29,117 nucleotides of DNA from Reclinomonas americana ATCC 50394 (Eukaryota > Jakobida > Jakobea > Jakobida): contig PS015703.1 in NCBI GenBank assembly GCA_048213135.1, positions 1 to 29,117 of the forward strand. Direction: 5' to 3'. Shown piece after piece: positions 1-10,258 of the stretch. A program made the position numbers and the translations under genes. Each line of letters begins with the position of its first letter. The first letter of the stretch is position 1. The notes beneath the pieces were generated by a model that was given only the letters and a program-made list of their open reading frames with translations, did no database searches and was not told where the DNA came from.

Positions 1-250
1 ACACACACACACAACTCACTCACTCACTCACTCACTCACTCACTCACTCACTCACACACACACACTCTCTCACACACTCACTCACTCACTCTCTCACACA
101 CACCTCGCGGATCAGGCAGCTTCGGATCAGGCTTGCGATCAGTCGAGTCACAGTCTCCGGGAATCGCCTGAGGATGCGTCTGCACACACACAAACACAGA
201 GAAAGTCAGTCTCAAGTCTCTCTTACACACTCACTCTCTCTCACTCTTCT
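1..250. repeat. Microsatellite-rich left end, (CA)n, (ACTC)n and (CT)n
   Basis: The first 110 bases are (CA)n and (ACTC)n arrays; an uninterrupted ACTC array covers about 14-54. CA- and CT-rich runs return at about 180-250. No coding signal is visible here. The short open frames at 212-487 do not resemble a protein and are probably chance. Confidence 0.9.
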
Positions 251-664
251 CTTCTTACCTTGTAACACTGCACTTGAGTGCCATGGCGTCGACACGGCTT
301 GTACACTCCGCGAAGGGCCGCACTCAATGACGCGCATGCGAGGAGAGTGAGCAGTGTGAGGAGGAGAAAGTGTGTGCAAGAGGCTCTCATGTGGTCGTCG
401 CTCGCACGCAAGAGGCAAGAGGTGAAGAATGCCACGTGGCACTTACGTCATATTAGCGACTCTCGACGTTTGTCCCGATTGGAGTAGTCTTGCAACTGGC
501 GATGATGCTTTTTCCTTTGCAGCAGCTTGTAGTTGAGTAGGTTATTACAGTGGGTTGAGTTTTGTCAGTGCCTTTGACGGTGCAGTCGACGTCGTGAGAG
601 ATTTGCACCATTTGCATGAAATACCGGAACCGGTATTTGCAGCGATTTTCTTCTTCACGATCGT

Positions 665-1196
665 TGCCAACAACAAATTCATTCACCAGCAAACAAGCGA
701 CAGCTGTCTTGATGACCAAGTTCAACCGTATCCAAAACATCAACACAAACACCAATCTTGAGGCAGCAGCAGGTTCGAATTCCTTCACTCTCGGAGCTCC
801 AAACAAGTCGAGAACTGCGATCTTCACTGCATCAGTGTGCTTGACCAGTGGATTTGACGCACTTGCATTGACGCATAGTGTTTTCAGCGATCGTATCACG
901 GCACATCAAATTCGGGAAAAGGGTTGAACTTGGTACCATGGTCATCAAGACAGCTGTTGCTTGTTTGTTGGTGAATGAATTGTTGTTGTTGTTAAGCCAG
1001 GCTCCGAGAAGCAGGCAAAGTAAAAACAGTGGAGGCGTCGTAGTTGGTGGTGTGGCTGAACACATCTCGACTTTTTGCTCGTTTTCCGGGTTGTCTGCAG
1101 ATCTGAGTTTCTGGTGCTCACTCAAGATGGTGATCATCATGCAGCTGTGTTGCTGTTTGGATTAGTATAAAGTTGTTGTTGTTGTCGTTGTTGTTG
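665..1196. repeat. Fold-back dispersed repeat, copies A (inverted) and B (direct)
   Basis: Bases 665-925, read on the minus strand, closely match 10269-10545 on the plus strand. Bases 926-997 and 1127-1196, read on the plus strand, match 10485-10618, with about 130 bases of unrelated sequence (998-1126) between the two parts. The shared core (GTCATCAAGACAGCTG onward, to GTGAATGAAT) therefore appears inverted at about 679-740 and direct at about 926-990, giving a long inverted repeat. One minus frame in copy A reads NPLVKHTDAVKIAVLDLFGAPR-like text that is also present in the 10.3 kb copy, so the repeat may derive from an old coding exon or a short transposon. I see no transposase and no clear terminal repeat or target duplication. 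Confidence 0.8.
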
Positions 1197-1346
1197 TAAA
1201 GAGAACTTGTTTCCCCAGCGCAGACCTCTGCTCGTTCATTCAACGATGCGATATAAAAAACATTTCACCATAACACGCAGCGTGTTTCGCACAAGATTGT
1301 CTCCTCCTCCTCCTCCTCCCCTCCCACTCTCCGTGCTGGAACCACT

Positions 1347-4340
1347 TCAGGCCAGCAGAGAGTACATGGCGGCCGTGGAGATGGCGGTCATTGTCGCAAA
1401 CGACAGGAATTTCTTCGCCTCGCGCTCCTTTTGCGCTGCCACGGCCTTGCGATCCAGCAAAAAGTCGAAACGCGTGCAAATGTACTTCCAGTGGCTGCGC
1501 CTGTTGTGCCACACGTGGAGTAAGCCTCCTTTTTCCACACACCTCCCCTTCTCCCTCGCAACCACTCACCAAATCAGCGCGTACATGCGGCCAAAGTCGG
1601 TGAGGAAGCGGCAAATGTAGCTCTCGGCCCACACTTTCGGATTCCAGATGCTCTTCTGCACGGCCACGCGTGACGCTTCCCAGCAAAAGTCGGCAAACAG
1701 GATGCCCACGGCCGACAGCAGGAGCGAGGCGACGGAGAAGGCCAGGCCTGTGTGGCACACAACATTGTGTTGGTCAACTTCTCTCTTGCAAAGAAATTGG
1801 CGAAGTAACGCACCACCACCAAACACAAAGCTCAAGGCAAAGGCGGCCACGAGGAACGAGATGAGCTCGACCGCCGACGGCAGCACGCGGAAGGTGAGGT
1901 GCGGGTGCGCAATGTTGAGGCAGCCGTCGCCAAAGGCCCAGCCGAAAAAGTGGCGATAGCACTCGCGGCGACAGGCGGCACCGTTGACGGCGGCATTGCC
2001 ATCGTCACACGAGGTGGCACCCCAGTACGGGTGACTGATGCGAGCCTCGGGCGCCGAGCGGAAGCGGCGACCATCGCAGCGCTGCACCAGCTGCAGGCAG
2101 AATTCGACATCCTCGCCACCACCTGCATCACAAACAAAAGAAGATCATCAGCGCCGGAATCATCATCACTGGTGTCTCCTCATTGATCACCCACCAGTGT
2201 TGGGGAAGAGCGGGGAGAATTCCAGCACGTTGCCGTGGCGTGGATCGTCTTTGGGGAAGCAGGTGCCCTCGACGACGGCGCGGCGCACCGCAATGTTGGC
2301 CGTCACGCCCCAAGGGCAGTACGGGCCCTTCAGTGACCAGGCCCAGCAAGCGGAAATGTCGCTGGCCACAAAGCCGCGCGTGAGCGACGTCTTGGGGTTG
2401 GGGAAGGCGGCGAGGCCGACAAAGCCCGGGAATGGCTTGTTGGGGCGGCGACTCATCTCGGCCTCGGCGCCGCGAAAGTAGGCAGCGTAGCGCTCCAGGA
2501 GGTCCTCATCGGGAATCACGTCGTCGTCGAGGAACACGATCCAGTCGCCGCTGCCGGCTTGCATGCCGCGGGTGCGGCTGCCAGAGGCACCGAGGTTGCG
2601 CTCGTTGACGAGGATGTGGAGGCGGTTGCCGCCTGGGGAGGGAAGGGAAAGGGAAAGTGAGGGGAAAGGGAAGGGCGATGTGAAAGAAAAGTCGGCAAGA
2701 GAAGGCTTCAGAGAATGAGTGAAAGAGAGAGAGAGAGAGAGAGAGAGACTGAGAGGCTGAGAGAGAGAAAGAGAGAGAACATCAACTCGCAGTAACACAC
2801 CCGTGCTCATGTCAACATGAATGAAGTTCGCATGCACAAGAGCATGGAGGCCCCTATCAGAGTGGCTCATGCAACAAGGACACAAAGAAATGGATGGAAA
2901 CTGGGCATGCAGGGATGGCGAGAGAAGAAGAACGCATCCATTCTGCGAGAGAGGACAGATCTGACGCAACAAGAGTGGAAAGAAGCGGGGCAAGCATGTG
3001 CAAGATAGGAGAACGAGAGTGCTCTCTTCTTACAACTGAGAGTGCAAAGAGAATGGCAACAAGAAGAAAGAAACGGAAGCACGGCAGAGGGCTTCACGAA
3101 GAGCGTGAGAAGGAAAAGGAAGAAGCACTACTGAGATCGGCTACTAAAAAGGACAGCAGATCACGGCGGATCAGACTGCCTCAGAGCAAGAACACGAGAA
3201 GATAGGGGCAGCAAGACAAGGCTGTCGTGCCAAGGACATGCTTTACAGCGGAGGGAGAGATGGGATCAGGAACACAGAGAGGCTTTACAACGGGACCAGC
3301 CAGATACTCTCAGAATGACAAAGGCGAAGAGTGCACTGTAGCCTCCTGGACGCGAGTCGTGACATGAGCACGGAGGAGGAGAGAAGGCGGATGACGGATA
3401 GAAGGAGAGACAGAGCTGTCTATGCTTTACAGTGGAGAGAGAGAGAGGAGGGGATCAGGAACACACAGAGGCTTTACGATGGGACACCTGAGATGAGAGG
3501 GAAGAGCACGAGATACTGTGGCCTCTAGGCTCACCACATGTGCACTGAGGAAGAGAGAGGACGGAAACCGGACAAGACGGATCGAAGGGGAAAGGCAAAG
3601 ACATGATGATCCGCGTCACAAGGACAGCGCAATTCGCAGAGATTCTCGCGCCAACCTGCGATACTCCCTCTCAGCCCTCCTCTCCCTCCCTTCCAACGTC
3701 AAGCCACAGCCTCGACCACCATTGTCTTTCTCTGATGCTCAGGCAAAAGCGCAAAGAACCTTCTCGTGCTCTCAAATTCAGATGAAGATCTCTTGCTCTC
3801 CTTTCTCGCTTGCCACGACACGCGCTGAGGTGCTGCAAGGCTCGTGCAACAACTGAGATCAACTCCCTCTCTCGCCCACTCTCTTGATTGCTCCCAACAA
3901 CTGCCTCTGCGCGAGTGTAGTCACTCTCGCTCTCTCTCTCTCTTCTCCTCTCTCCGCTTCCCTCCCCTCTCCCCTTGCCCCCTCCACGCACCCTGCAACT
4001 TCCCCCAGCTCTTGATCTCCGCCGGCAATGGAATGTGCGGATTATCAATCACCAAGTAAAAGTTGACATCCATCATGGTGTCGACTCCACCGCCCCGCTC
4101 CCGCCGATCCTCATCATCCAACGGCACATCGACGCGTCCATTTCGAATGCGCAGAATGTCGCGCAGGCGATCGAGGCGCACGCGATACGAGGGAACCACC
4201 ACGTCCATGCGAATCATTGCACCACCACTGTTGTTGTTGCGTGCTGGTCGCTCGTGGTTGAAGTCGTCGTCGTCGTCGTCCTCTGATGACGACGACCAGG
4301 TGGTCTCGTCGAACCACTGGCGTTGTTGGTGCGCTGTCAT
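1347..4340 (-). CDS. GT2-type membrane glycosyltransferase, 5 exons
   Basis: Exons (minus) 4340-3992, 2632-2195, 2122-1814, 1747-1570 and 1500-1347 join in phase to 475 aa. The start is an ATG after an A-rich leader; a Ser/Asp-rich stretch covers residues 16-27. A GT-A fold follows: DVVVPSYR near 46-53, NLGASGSRTRG near 129-139, the metal-binding DDD at 152-154 in WIVFLDDDVIP, and GGGEDVEFC near 263-271 with the ED expected of the GT2 catalytic region. Two hydrophobic segments (about 347-363 and 367-386) and a third at the C-terminal end suggest a membrane anchor with the catalytic domain N-terminal to it. It should transfer a sugar from a nucleotide donor; the substrate is unknown. Intron 1 is 1359 nt and repeat-filled; the others are 66-72 nt. 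The 66-nt intron 1748-1813 has no stop and keeps frame, so its retention is possible. Confidence 0.85.
2633..3991 (-). other. Long intron 1 of the glycosyltransferase gene, purine-rich
   Basis: The donor GTGCGT lies at 3991-3986 and the acceptor CCCCAG at 2638-2633. The intron holds a (GA)n tract at about 2725-2778 and a diverged direct duplication of about 184 bases, with homologous blocks starting near 3238 and 3422. No conserved reading frame is visible; an open frame running from exon 2 into the GA tract codes only Leu-Ser repeats. Confidence 0.8.
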
Positions 4341-4661
4341 TCTTTTTTATTTCTCGTTTGTTGTCTTTGCTCGCCACAAGGTTGAGGAAATTGACCGTTA
4401 CGAATCATGACCAAAATGTGCGGCGTCGTTGCCGTTTCCGTGGTGAGATGCACGCACCGCCACTGTGACTGTGCGTGTGAAACCAAAACAACCGCAGGCG
4501 AAGAGAGACTGTCGGTGGTCTGCCACTGCTTTGTCCCATTGCAGAGGGGCTTGCACTCGACTTGTTCCGATGCATGATCATGCCGAGAGCAGCAGACAGC
4601 GATGATCGTTCATTACAACCAAGCGTTAGCATCCTGGCGAAGATCTGATGGACAGCAGCAT
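4341..4661. other. Intergenic spacer between two minus-strand genes
   Basis: This 321-base stretch separates the stop of the HEPN-NACHT gene from the start of the glycosyltransferase gene. It should hold the 3' UTR of the first and the promoter and leader of the second. I see no conserved motif beyond an A-rich run just before the downstream ATG. Confidence 0.6.
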
Positions 4662-7600
4662 TCAGTACAAGGCCCCAGAAAAATGGGGCATCAGCTCGGA
4701 ATTCCGCTCGCGCAAGCCCCCTTGGTGTCTGCGGAGTTCGCGATCCTCTGTATCAGAATTCTGGACGTTGAGCTCGACGGTGAAGACGAGCTCGCCAGCT
4801 GCGAGAACGAGGAGTACTCGAGAGTCTCGTCGTGCATCTCCGTTTGCCTCCACATCGCTGTCGCTCAGAGTAAGCTGATTCACCAAAGTGACAGCGACAG
4901 AAAGCACACCACTAGTGTGTCCTCTAAGCAGGCGCACATGTTCTCCGCTTACCACCGACCACACTCGCACAGTCATGTCATGACTCCCACTCGCAACATA
5001 CTGACCATCGGGAGTGACGGCGACTGTCCACACCACATTTGTGTTGCCAGTACATCGTCGGACTTCCTCCCCAGTTGCCAGTGACCACACTCGTACTGTC
5101 TTGTCATAACTCCCGCTCACTACATGCTGTCCGTCGAGAAAGACTGCGATAGACGACACGCCCATCTCGTGCCCTTCCAGCCGTCGCACCTCGTCGCCAC
5201 TCGCCACCGACCACACTCGCACTGTCGTGTCCTCACTCCCACTCACCACATGCAATCCATCGGGTGTCACGGCGACAGACGTGACCGCCCCCGCGTGTCC
5301 CTCAATGTGTCGCACCACTTCTCCACTCGTCAGTGACCACACTCGCACTGTTCTGTCCCCACTCCCGCTTACAACATGCTGACCATCGGGAGTGACGGCA
5401 ACGGAGTTCACCACCGAAGAATGCCCCACACAACGTCGCACTTCCTCACCGCTCGCCAACGACCACACACGCACAGTTTTGTCCCCACTCCCACTGACGA
5501 TAAACCGAGAGTCGGGAGTTACAGCGACAGACTGCACCGGCGCAGTGTGTCCCTCAAACCGTCGCACTTCTGCTCCACTCACCAGAGACCACACCCGAAC
5601 TGTCTCGTCCTTACTTCCACTCACAACGTGCTGACCATCGGGGGTGACGCCAACAGTATTCACCAAGCGACCATGACCCATAAACGGCTTCCTCGGCCAC
5701 TTCACGCCCGTCACATCCGCCTCTCTGAAGTCTGCCGCAATCGAATTCACCATGCACACATTCACCCCTCGCAAATCCGCACCCCTCCACACCGTCCTGT
5801 GCATCACCGCATCCCTCAGATCCGCACCCCTCACCCGCACACCCGACAGATCTCGCCCACTGAACGACACTTGTGCCATACACAACACCGTCGCTGCATT
5901 CGCCGCAGCCGTCACCACTCGCTCCTCATCCACCTCTTTCGACAACTCAATCACCTCCCACAGTCTCTCTTGCAACCGAGACGATCGTCGCACCACCTCA
6001 GCCATCTGCCCTACCAACGATGGTCGATCATTCAGCAGGCGCACAGCCAGCACATGCTGCTGCACATCTTGCATCGTCAATCTTCTCTCCTCATCCCAAG
6101 TCTCCCACGCAAACACATGTCGAGACACACAGTGCTCCAGCAACGACAGATGCACGAATCCCCACTGTGTCGTCCCATAGCGTCGCACAATCGGGCAGCA
6201 CACTCGCACGTGCTGGTTCTTGTGCCCGAGGAACTTGTCAAATGGTCCCTCTTCCACTCGTCGCACGGAGAGTGGCGCACCACCAAAGTCGTCCTCCTCT
6301 TCCTCTCCGTCATCACCTGCTCGATTCTCTATCACAGACACCCGCACCACATTCCTCTCATGCATCAACCGTGCCAGTCCCTCACAGAATGAGATACACA
6401 AGTCCTCACTCGGTACACGCTTCGCACCAAGGCGCGTCTGTCTCTCCTGCTCTCTCGCAATCCACTGTCGAATGAATCGGTCAAACACATCACACCGAGT
6501 TGGTCGCTGCACGCCACTCGCCACCAACTCCGGCAACACACGAGCCACCACAGCTAACAGGAACGGGTTCGATACCAGCACATCCAGCCCTCGAATACCC
6601 ATCAGCGCACGCATGTACTCCTCGGCTGTTGACCACCGCACCTCACCATCGTCATCGCTCACTCGTGACACCAGTCGCTCAATGTACTTTTCGATCTGCT
6701 CCTTGTTGAACGGCGCAATGTGTCGCTCCATCAGCTGCTGCATGCACAACTGTCCACGTGCATCCACCGGTGCAAAGTACCGTCGATATTGTGCCACACC
6801 ACCCAGCGCCGTCAGTGCGTAATCAGCGCGACAGGTGATAATCACCTTCACATCGCGGCACACATCCAGCTGGTTCTTGACAAACAGATTCACCCCACGG
6901 TACAACTCATCGTATCCGTCAAGCAACACCAGTAGTGGCTCCTCCTTCAATCGTCGCACATCCGCCTCACTGAATCCCAACTCGGGAGACAGTCGCTCCA
7001 ATGCCTCCTCCAACAGTCGCTCATCTGCATTGCGGAGAGCACCAAGAGGCACGCGCACAGGCACTCGTCTGCTCTCTCTCGCCTGCCACTGTCGCCATGC
7101 TCGCTCAGCCAGCACCGACATGGTGGTGGTCTTGCCGGCTCCGCTGTTGCCGAATAAAACCAGCACACGCTGCATGGTGTTCTTGTCGGAGAGGAAAGCA
7201 TCCACCTCCGCTAACAGGTCTGTCATCTTGTCTCTCGCGGAGACATCGCGCTCACGCGAGCACAGCAGCGGAACATACATCTGCATGTCCTTGCGCACAC
7301 TTTCATCGTGTTGGTAGAACGAGAGCTCACGAAAAGCCAGTCGATGAAGTCGCTCCTCGAAGGTGCTGACGCTGAAGTCGAGATGGCGTGCCTCACGAAT
7401 TCGCGTCGCAAATCTGGCGACTGCACCGACAGGAATGCGCAGCTTCACCAACAGGGAGAGGAAGATACCAGCGTCACCGAGATATTCGTACACAGTGGAC
7501 TCGTCCCATCCCAACGATCCATGAGCCAACTCATTCCGTACCTCACGCACCAGTTCCACAGCCTTGCGCTCTTCAGCGTCGTCAATTAGCCGCAGCTTGC

Positions 7601-8570
7601 GACCATCATCTTCAACAAAGCCACCAAACAGCAGGATCGACACCAACGCCGTCACGTCCAATGCGTCACAGGGAGGGTCGGATGACGGGTCAGCGTCAAA
7701 CACAGATCTCCATTCCAGCACGTGCTGCTGCTGTGGCTCAAATAACTTGACTCGTCCGGGATGCAGCGGTGCATGTCGATCGTACCACGCTTTTATCGCC
7801 AATGGAAGCAAGCACAACGGTGGCGTCCACACGTCAGGAGTCCATGCCCGCACATCAAAGTCGGCATGATCGCGACTGAACTGCGCCAGAGCGCATTGAC
7901 AGCGCAAACGCAATGCATCGACTACTGACTCCCACGCCACATCAACGCGATTCGAGTGCACCATTCTGTGCAAGGCGTTGCGTGAGCAACATCAACTGCA
8001 GCGCCTCGGCAGACAACAAACCGCTCTGACAATGCCGAAGCACTGGACATGAAGAATGCACTTGGATTAGCAAAACGCATCCTCTCTCACACAAGAGACA
8101 GCAGCTTCGCACGCAGAATCACCTTGGAACTCCGTTTACGGTGCCAGCTGCAGAAGCAGGCGACATGGCCACTCGCACAACCAACGGAGTGTCGCTGTTG
8201 ATGCCCAGATCGTCCAGCTCCATTCCGCCAACCTTGGCGATCTTGAACTCTGATGGCTTCTCCACCCCCACAATCTCCACTCCCTCATCACCACTCTTCT
8301 CACGCAACCGACGCGTGGCCTCGCGCAGCAAGTCCGCGAGTGTGGACGCGGCCGACATGCCCTCCACGAACACGACGAGCGCTGAATCGTGTGAGGCCAC
8401 GACACGGACAGAGAACTGCGTGTGCGATGGTCAGCACACAGTGAAAGCACACACAGCACAGAGGGAACCCGCACCGTTGACATTGTGCTTGCGTCGTGTG
8501 AAGCAAGGCAAGTGTGATTAGAATGCGGATGAATGAAAAAGACGACGAACCATACCACAGCCGGCGCCAT
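4662..8570 (-). CDS. HEPN-NACHT-pentapeptide-WD40 STAND receptor with ubiquitin-like N-terminus
   Basis: Modelled exons (minus) 8570-8556, 8415-8123 and 7965-4662 join in phase to 1203 aa. Residues 5-85 have a beta-beta-alpha-beta pattern like a ubiquitin-like fold. Residues about 150-280 are helical and carry RNELAH (R246-H251, bases 7521-7538), the RNxxxH motif of HEPN RNases, in a setting like the DZIP3-type HEPN. The NACHT NTPase follows: Walker A GNSGAGKT 375-382, Walker B LLDGYDE with D452/E456, sensor ITCRAD near 479-484, and FVHLSLLEH near 707-714, typical of the NACHT winged-helix end. About 800-857 are A(D)L-type pentapeptide repeats. From about 865 come six near-identical WD40 repeats and one degenerate seventh. 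A STAND protein of this type should oligomerise on ligand binding; here the likely effector is RNA cleavage (inference). The large exon is secure. If the upstream exons are wrong, the ATG at 7964 would give 1100 aa. Confidence 0.78.
4957..5712 (-). repeat. 126-nt tandem repeat coding six WD40 blades
   Basis: The block GACCACAC recurs at 4957, 5083, 5209, 5335, 5461 and 5587, exactly 126 bases apart. Each unit codes 42 residues ending in SGSxDxTVRVWS followed by SGExVRxxxGH. There are no indels between units, which points to recent amplification or gene conversion. The seventh blade, downstream in the protein (4764-4890), has lost this pattern. Confidence 0.95.
8123..8415 (-). other. Exon 2 of the HEPN-NACHT gene: ubiquitin-like module
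   Basis: This exon starts after a CGCAG acceptor (an in-frame stop lies upstream, so it must be spliced) and ends AG|GTGATT in phase 2. The NACHT exon begins with one base before ATG GTG, which completes an Arg codon and keeps frame across a 157-nt intron. Read without that splice, the exon stops at 8119 and the gene would be a separate 103-aa protein. Pattern: FSVRVVAS strand, ALVVFVEG strand, a TLADLLREATRRL helix, then short strands ending TPLVVRV. This looks like a beta-grasp fold but has no C-terminal Gly-Gly. Confidence 0.6.
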
Positions 8571-9985
8571 GCTTGGTGAGTGTGCCTGTGCGCCTCTCTC
8601 CTCTGTGTGCGACTGTCGTTCACTTGAGTGTTTGCATGTGCGTGTTTGAACAGGCAATCCCGATGTGCCGAGCATGGTGTGTGAGAATGAGAATGAGAAA
8701 GAAACACGCGTGGATGCGCATACATACACACACACGCGCGCGCACGCACGCACACGTACGCACACACGCACACACGCATACAGGGAGAGAGAGACAAGAG
8801 AAATCGAGACTCAAGAGACGTCTTCTCTCTCCCTCCTTCCCTTCTCCTCTCTCACTTCCCCTCTTTCAGACCCTCCCCGGCCACACCGGCCGCATCCGCT
8901 GCCTGACCACCTCCCTCGACTGCCGCCGCCTGGCCAGCGCCGGCGACGACCGCATCGTGCGCATCTGGTCGCTGGACAGCGGCGACCTCTTGCACGCCTC
9001 ACACCGTCGCGACCACCCTTCCCCGATCCAGTCGGTGGCCTTTGTCGACCCCGAGGGCACGCGAGTGGTCACCGCCAGCAAGGACGGCAAGGTGCGCCAC
9101 TGGTCGCCTCTGGAGAAAGTTTTCAGTACCGTCACCGACCTCTGCCACTGCCACGTGACGGCAGTGTATGCGGTGGCGGCGGCGGTGGCGCCTCGGCACC
9201 GATTCCGACAGTGCGTCAGTGGCGGTGGCGATGGGCGTGTAATCATGCAAGGAAATCGACACAGGGCGCGATGCCAGCATTCGCATCGTGTGTGCTCGGT
9301 GGCCATCACGAGAGATGGGTCGCGCACAGTGAGCTACGACCGCAACGGCACCATTTGTGTGTGGAACACGGAGACGGAACAGTTGACGTGTCGCATGTCG
9401 CATGTGGAGGACGCGGCAAGGCGGCACCATGTTGAGTGCGTGTTGACGTTGACCCCGGACGAGCAGTGCATTGTCAGCACGGGTTACGACGGGAGGCTGC
9501 GCGTGTGGAACTTGGCGACGGGCGTGCAGGATCCGCTTCTGGCGCGAAGGTGTAGCTCTTTTTCGCACTCGGTGGCCACAGCTCTCCGCGGCGACACGGT
9601 ATTGGTGATGACCAGTGAAGACAGCGGCGTGACACTGTGGGCTCTGGATCGCACACCCGTTGTCATGCAGTTGACTGTGTACTGGCCCGGGGAAGGGGTC
9701 CGCAGCGTGACGGCGGCGGCCATGACGGCAGATGCAACTGCCATTGTGATGGGGCGTGATGACGGCGTCATTTTGGTTTGGCGTTCGCGACTGGGTGCGG
9801 CGATGGCCGAGCGAGAGGCGGCGCGGAGGGCGTGGGAGGCGCTGGCGGAAGTGGAGGGCGAGCGAGAGGAGGAAGAAGGAGACGGACAACCGCTGCCGAT
9901 GCTGGTGCTCCGGTGCTTTCTGCTGGAGGACGCCGAGGTGCAGGTGTGGAGGGTGCAGAGTGATCACGAGGTGTTGTGGTGGTGA
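8569..9985 (+). CDS. WD40 beta-propeller protein
   Basis: Modelled exons 8569-8575, 8654-8676 and 8870-9985 join in phase to 381 aa. The last exon alone codes almost the whole protein and is secure. It reads as a WD40 propeller: GHTGRIRCL with DRIVRIWSL, HPSPIQSVAF with DGKVRHWS, CSVAITRDG with NGTICVWN, CVLTLTPDE with DGRLRVWN, then SGVTLWAL and DGVILVWR, so about six or seven blades. A Glu-rich helix follows near residues 315-340. The blades are diverged from each other, unlike those of the neighbouring receptor. It has no NTPase or enzyme domain, so a scaffold role is likely. The first two exons (7 and 23 nt) rest on splice phase only. The start codon overlaps that of the gene on the other strand. 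Confidence 0.78.
8726..8786. repeat. Alternating purine-pyrimidine (CA/CG)n tract
   Basis: About 60 bases of CACACA, CGCGCG and CGCACG alternation lie in intron 2 of the WD40 gene, between the shared start region and its main exon. Such tracts can adopt Z-DNA, but that is not shown here. Confidence 0.85.
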
Positions 9986-10258
9986 CGGATGGATGCGGTG
10001 CGGCGGCGTTGCTATGTGGTTCAGTGGCTGTGGCTGTCGTTTATGTCATAGATTCGCTTGTGGGTCGATCGGATCTTTTGCTCTTCATGCGAGCCGAGTT
10101 GTGAGCAGGTTGATGTGGCTTCATGTGTCACTGTCAGTGAATGCACTGCTATTCATTGTTGATAATGTTGCCAGCACTCGACTCGGGGGCGTCCAGAACT
10201 CGGAAGTGGTTGTTAACGACTTTGACCTCGAGCTCCATGGCCAATAGCCCTGTTCTCC
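9986..10258. other. Spacer downstream of the WD40 gene
   Basis: No gene, RNA or repeat is recognisable in these 270 bases. They probably hold the 3' UTR of the WD40 gene. Confidence 0.6.

Noticed and set aside
453-899. 148-codon minus-strand open frame in the left repeat
   Set aside because: The frame is not kept in the 10.3 kb copy, where parts of the text occur in different frames. It is kept only as repeat evidence.
2638-2993. N-terminal extension of glycosyltransferase exon 2 (Leu-Ser repeats)
   Set aside because: It reads through a splice acceptor into a (GA)n intron tract. Splicing to 3992-4340 supplies the missing GT-A start in phase.
2187-4340. Lectin or hydrolase identity for the 1347-4340 gene
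   Set aside because: DDD, the NLGASGSRTRG loop and GEDVEF together fit a GT2 transferase; no hydrolase motif is present.
4957-5712. CRISPR-like regular spacing
   Set aside because: The 126-nt period is 42 codons of coding WD40 blades. There are no short direct repeats with unique spacers.
5376-6392. 338-codon plus-strand open frame and similar His/Pro-rich frames at 4602-7869
   Set aside because: They are antisense to the HEPN-NACHT gene. Their His/Thr/Ser-rich text is what the reverse of repeated WD40 codons gives, and they have no domain.
8999-9967. 322-codon minus-strand open frame
   Set aside because: Shadow of the plus-strand WD40 exon, rich in His and Arg with no recognisable fold.
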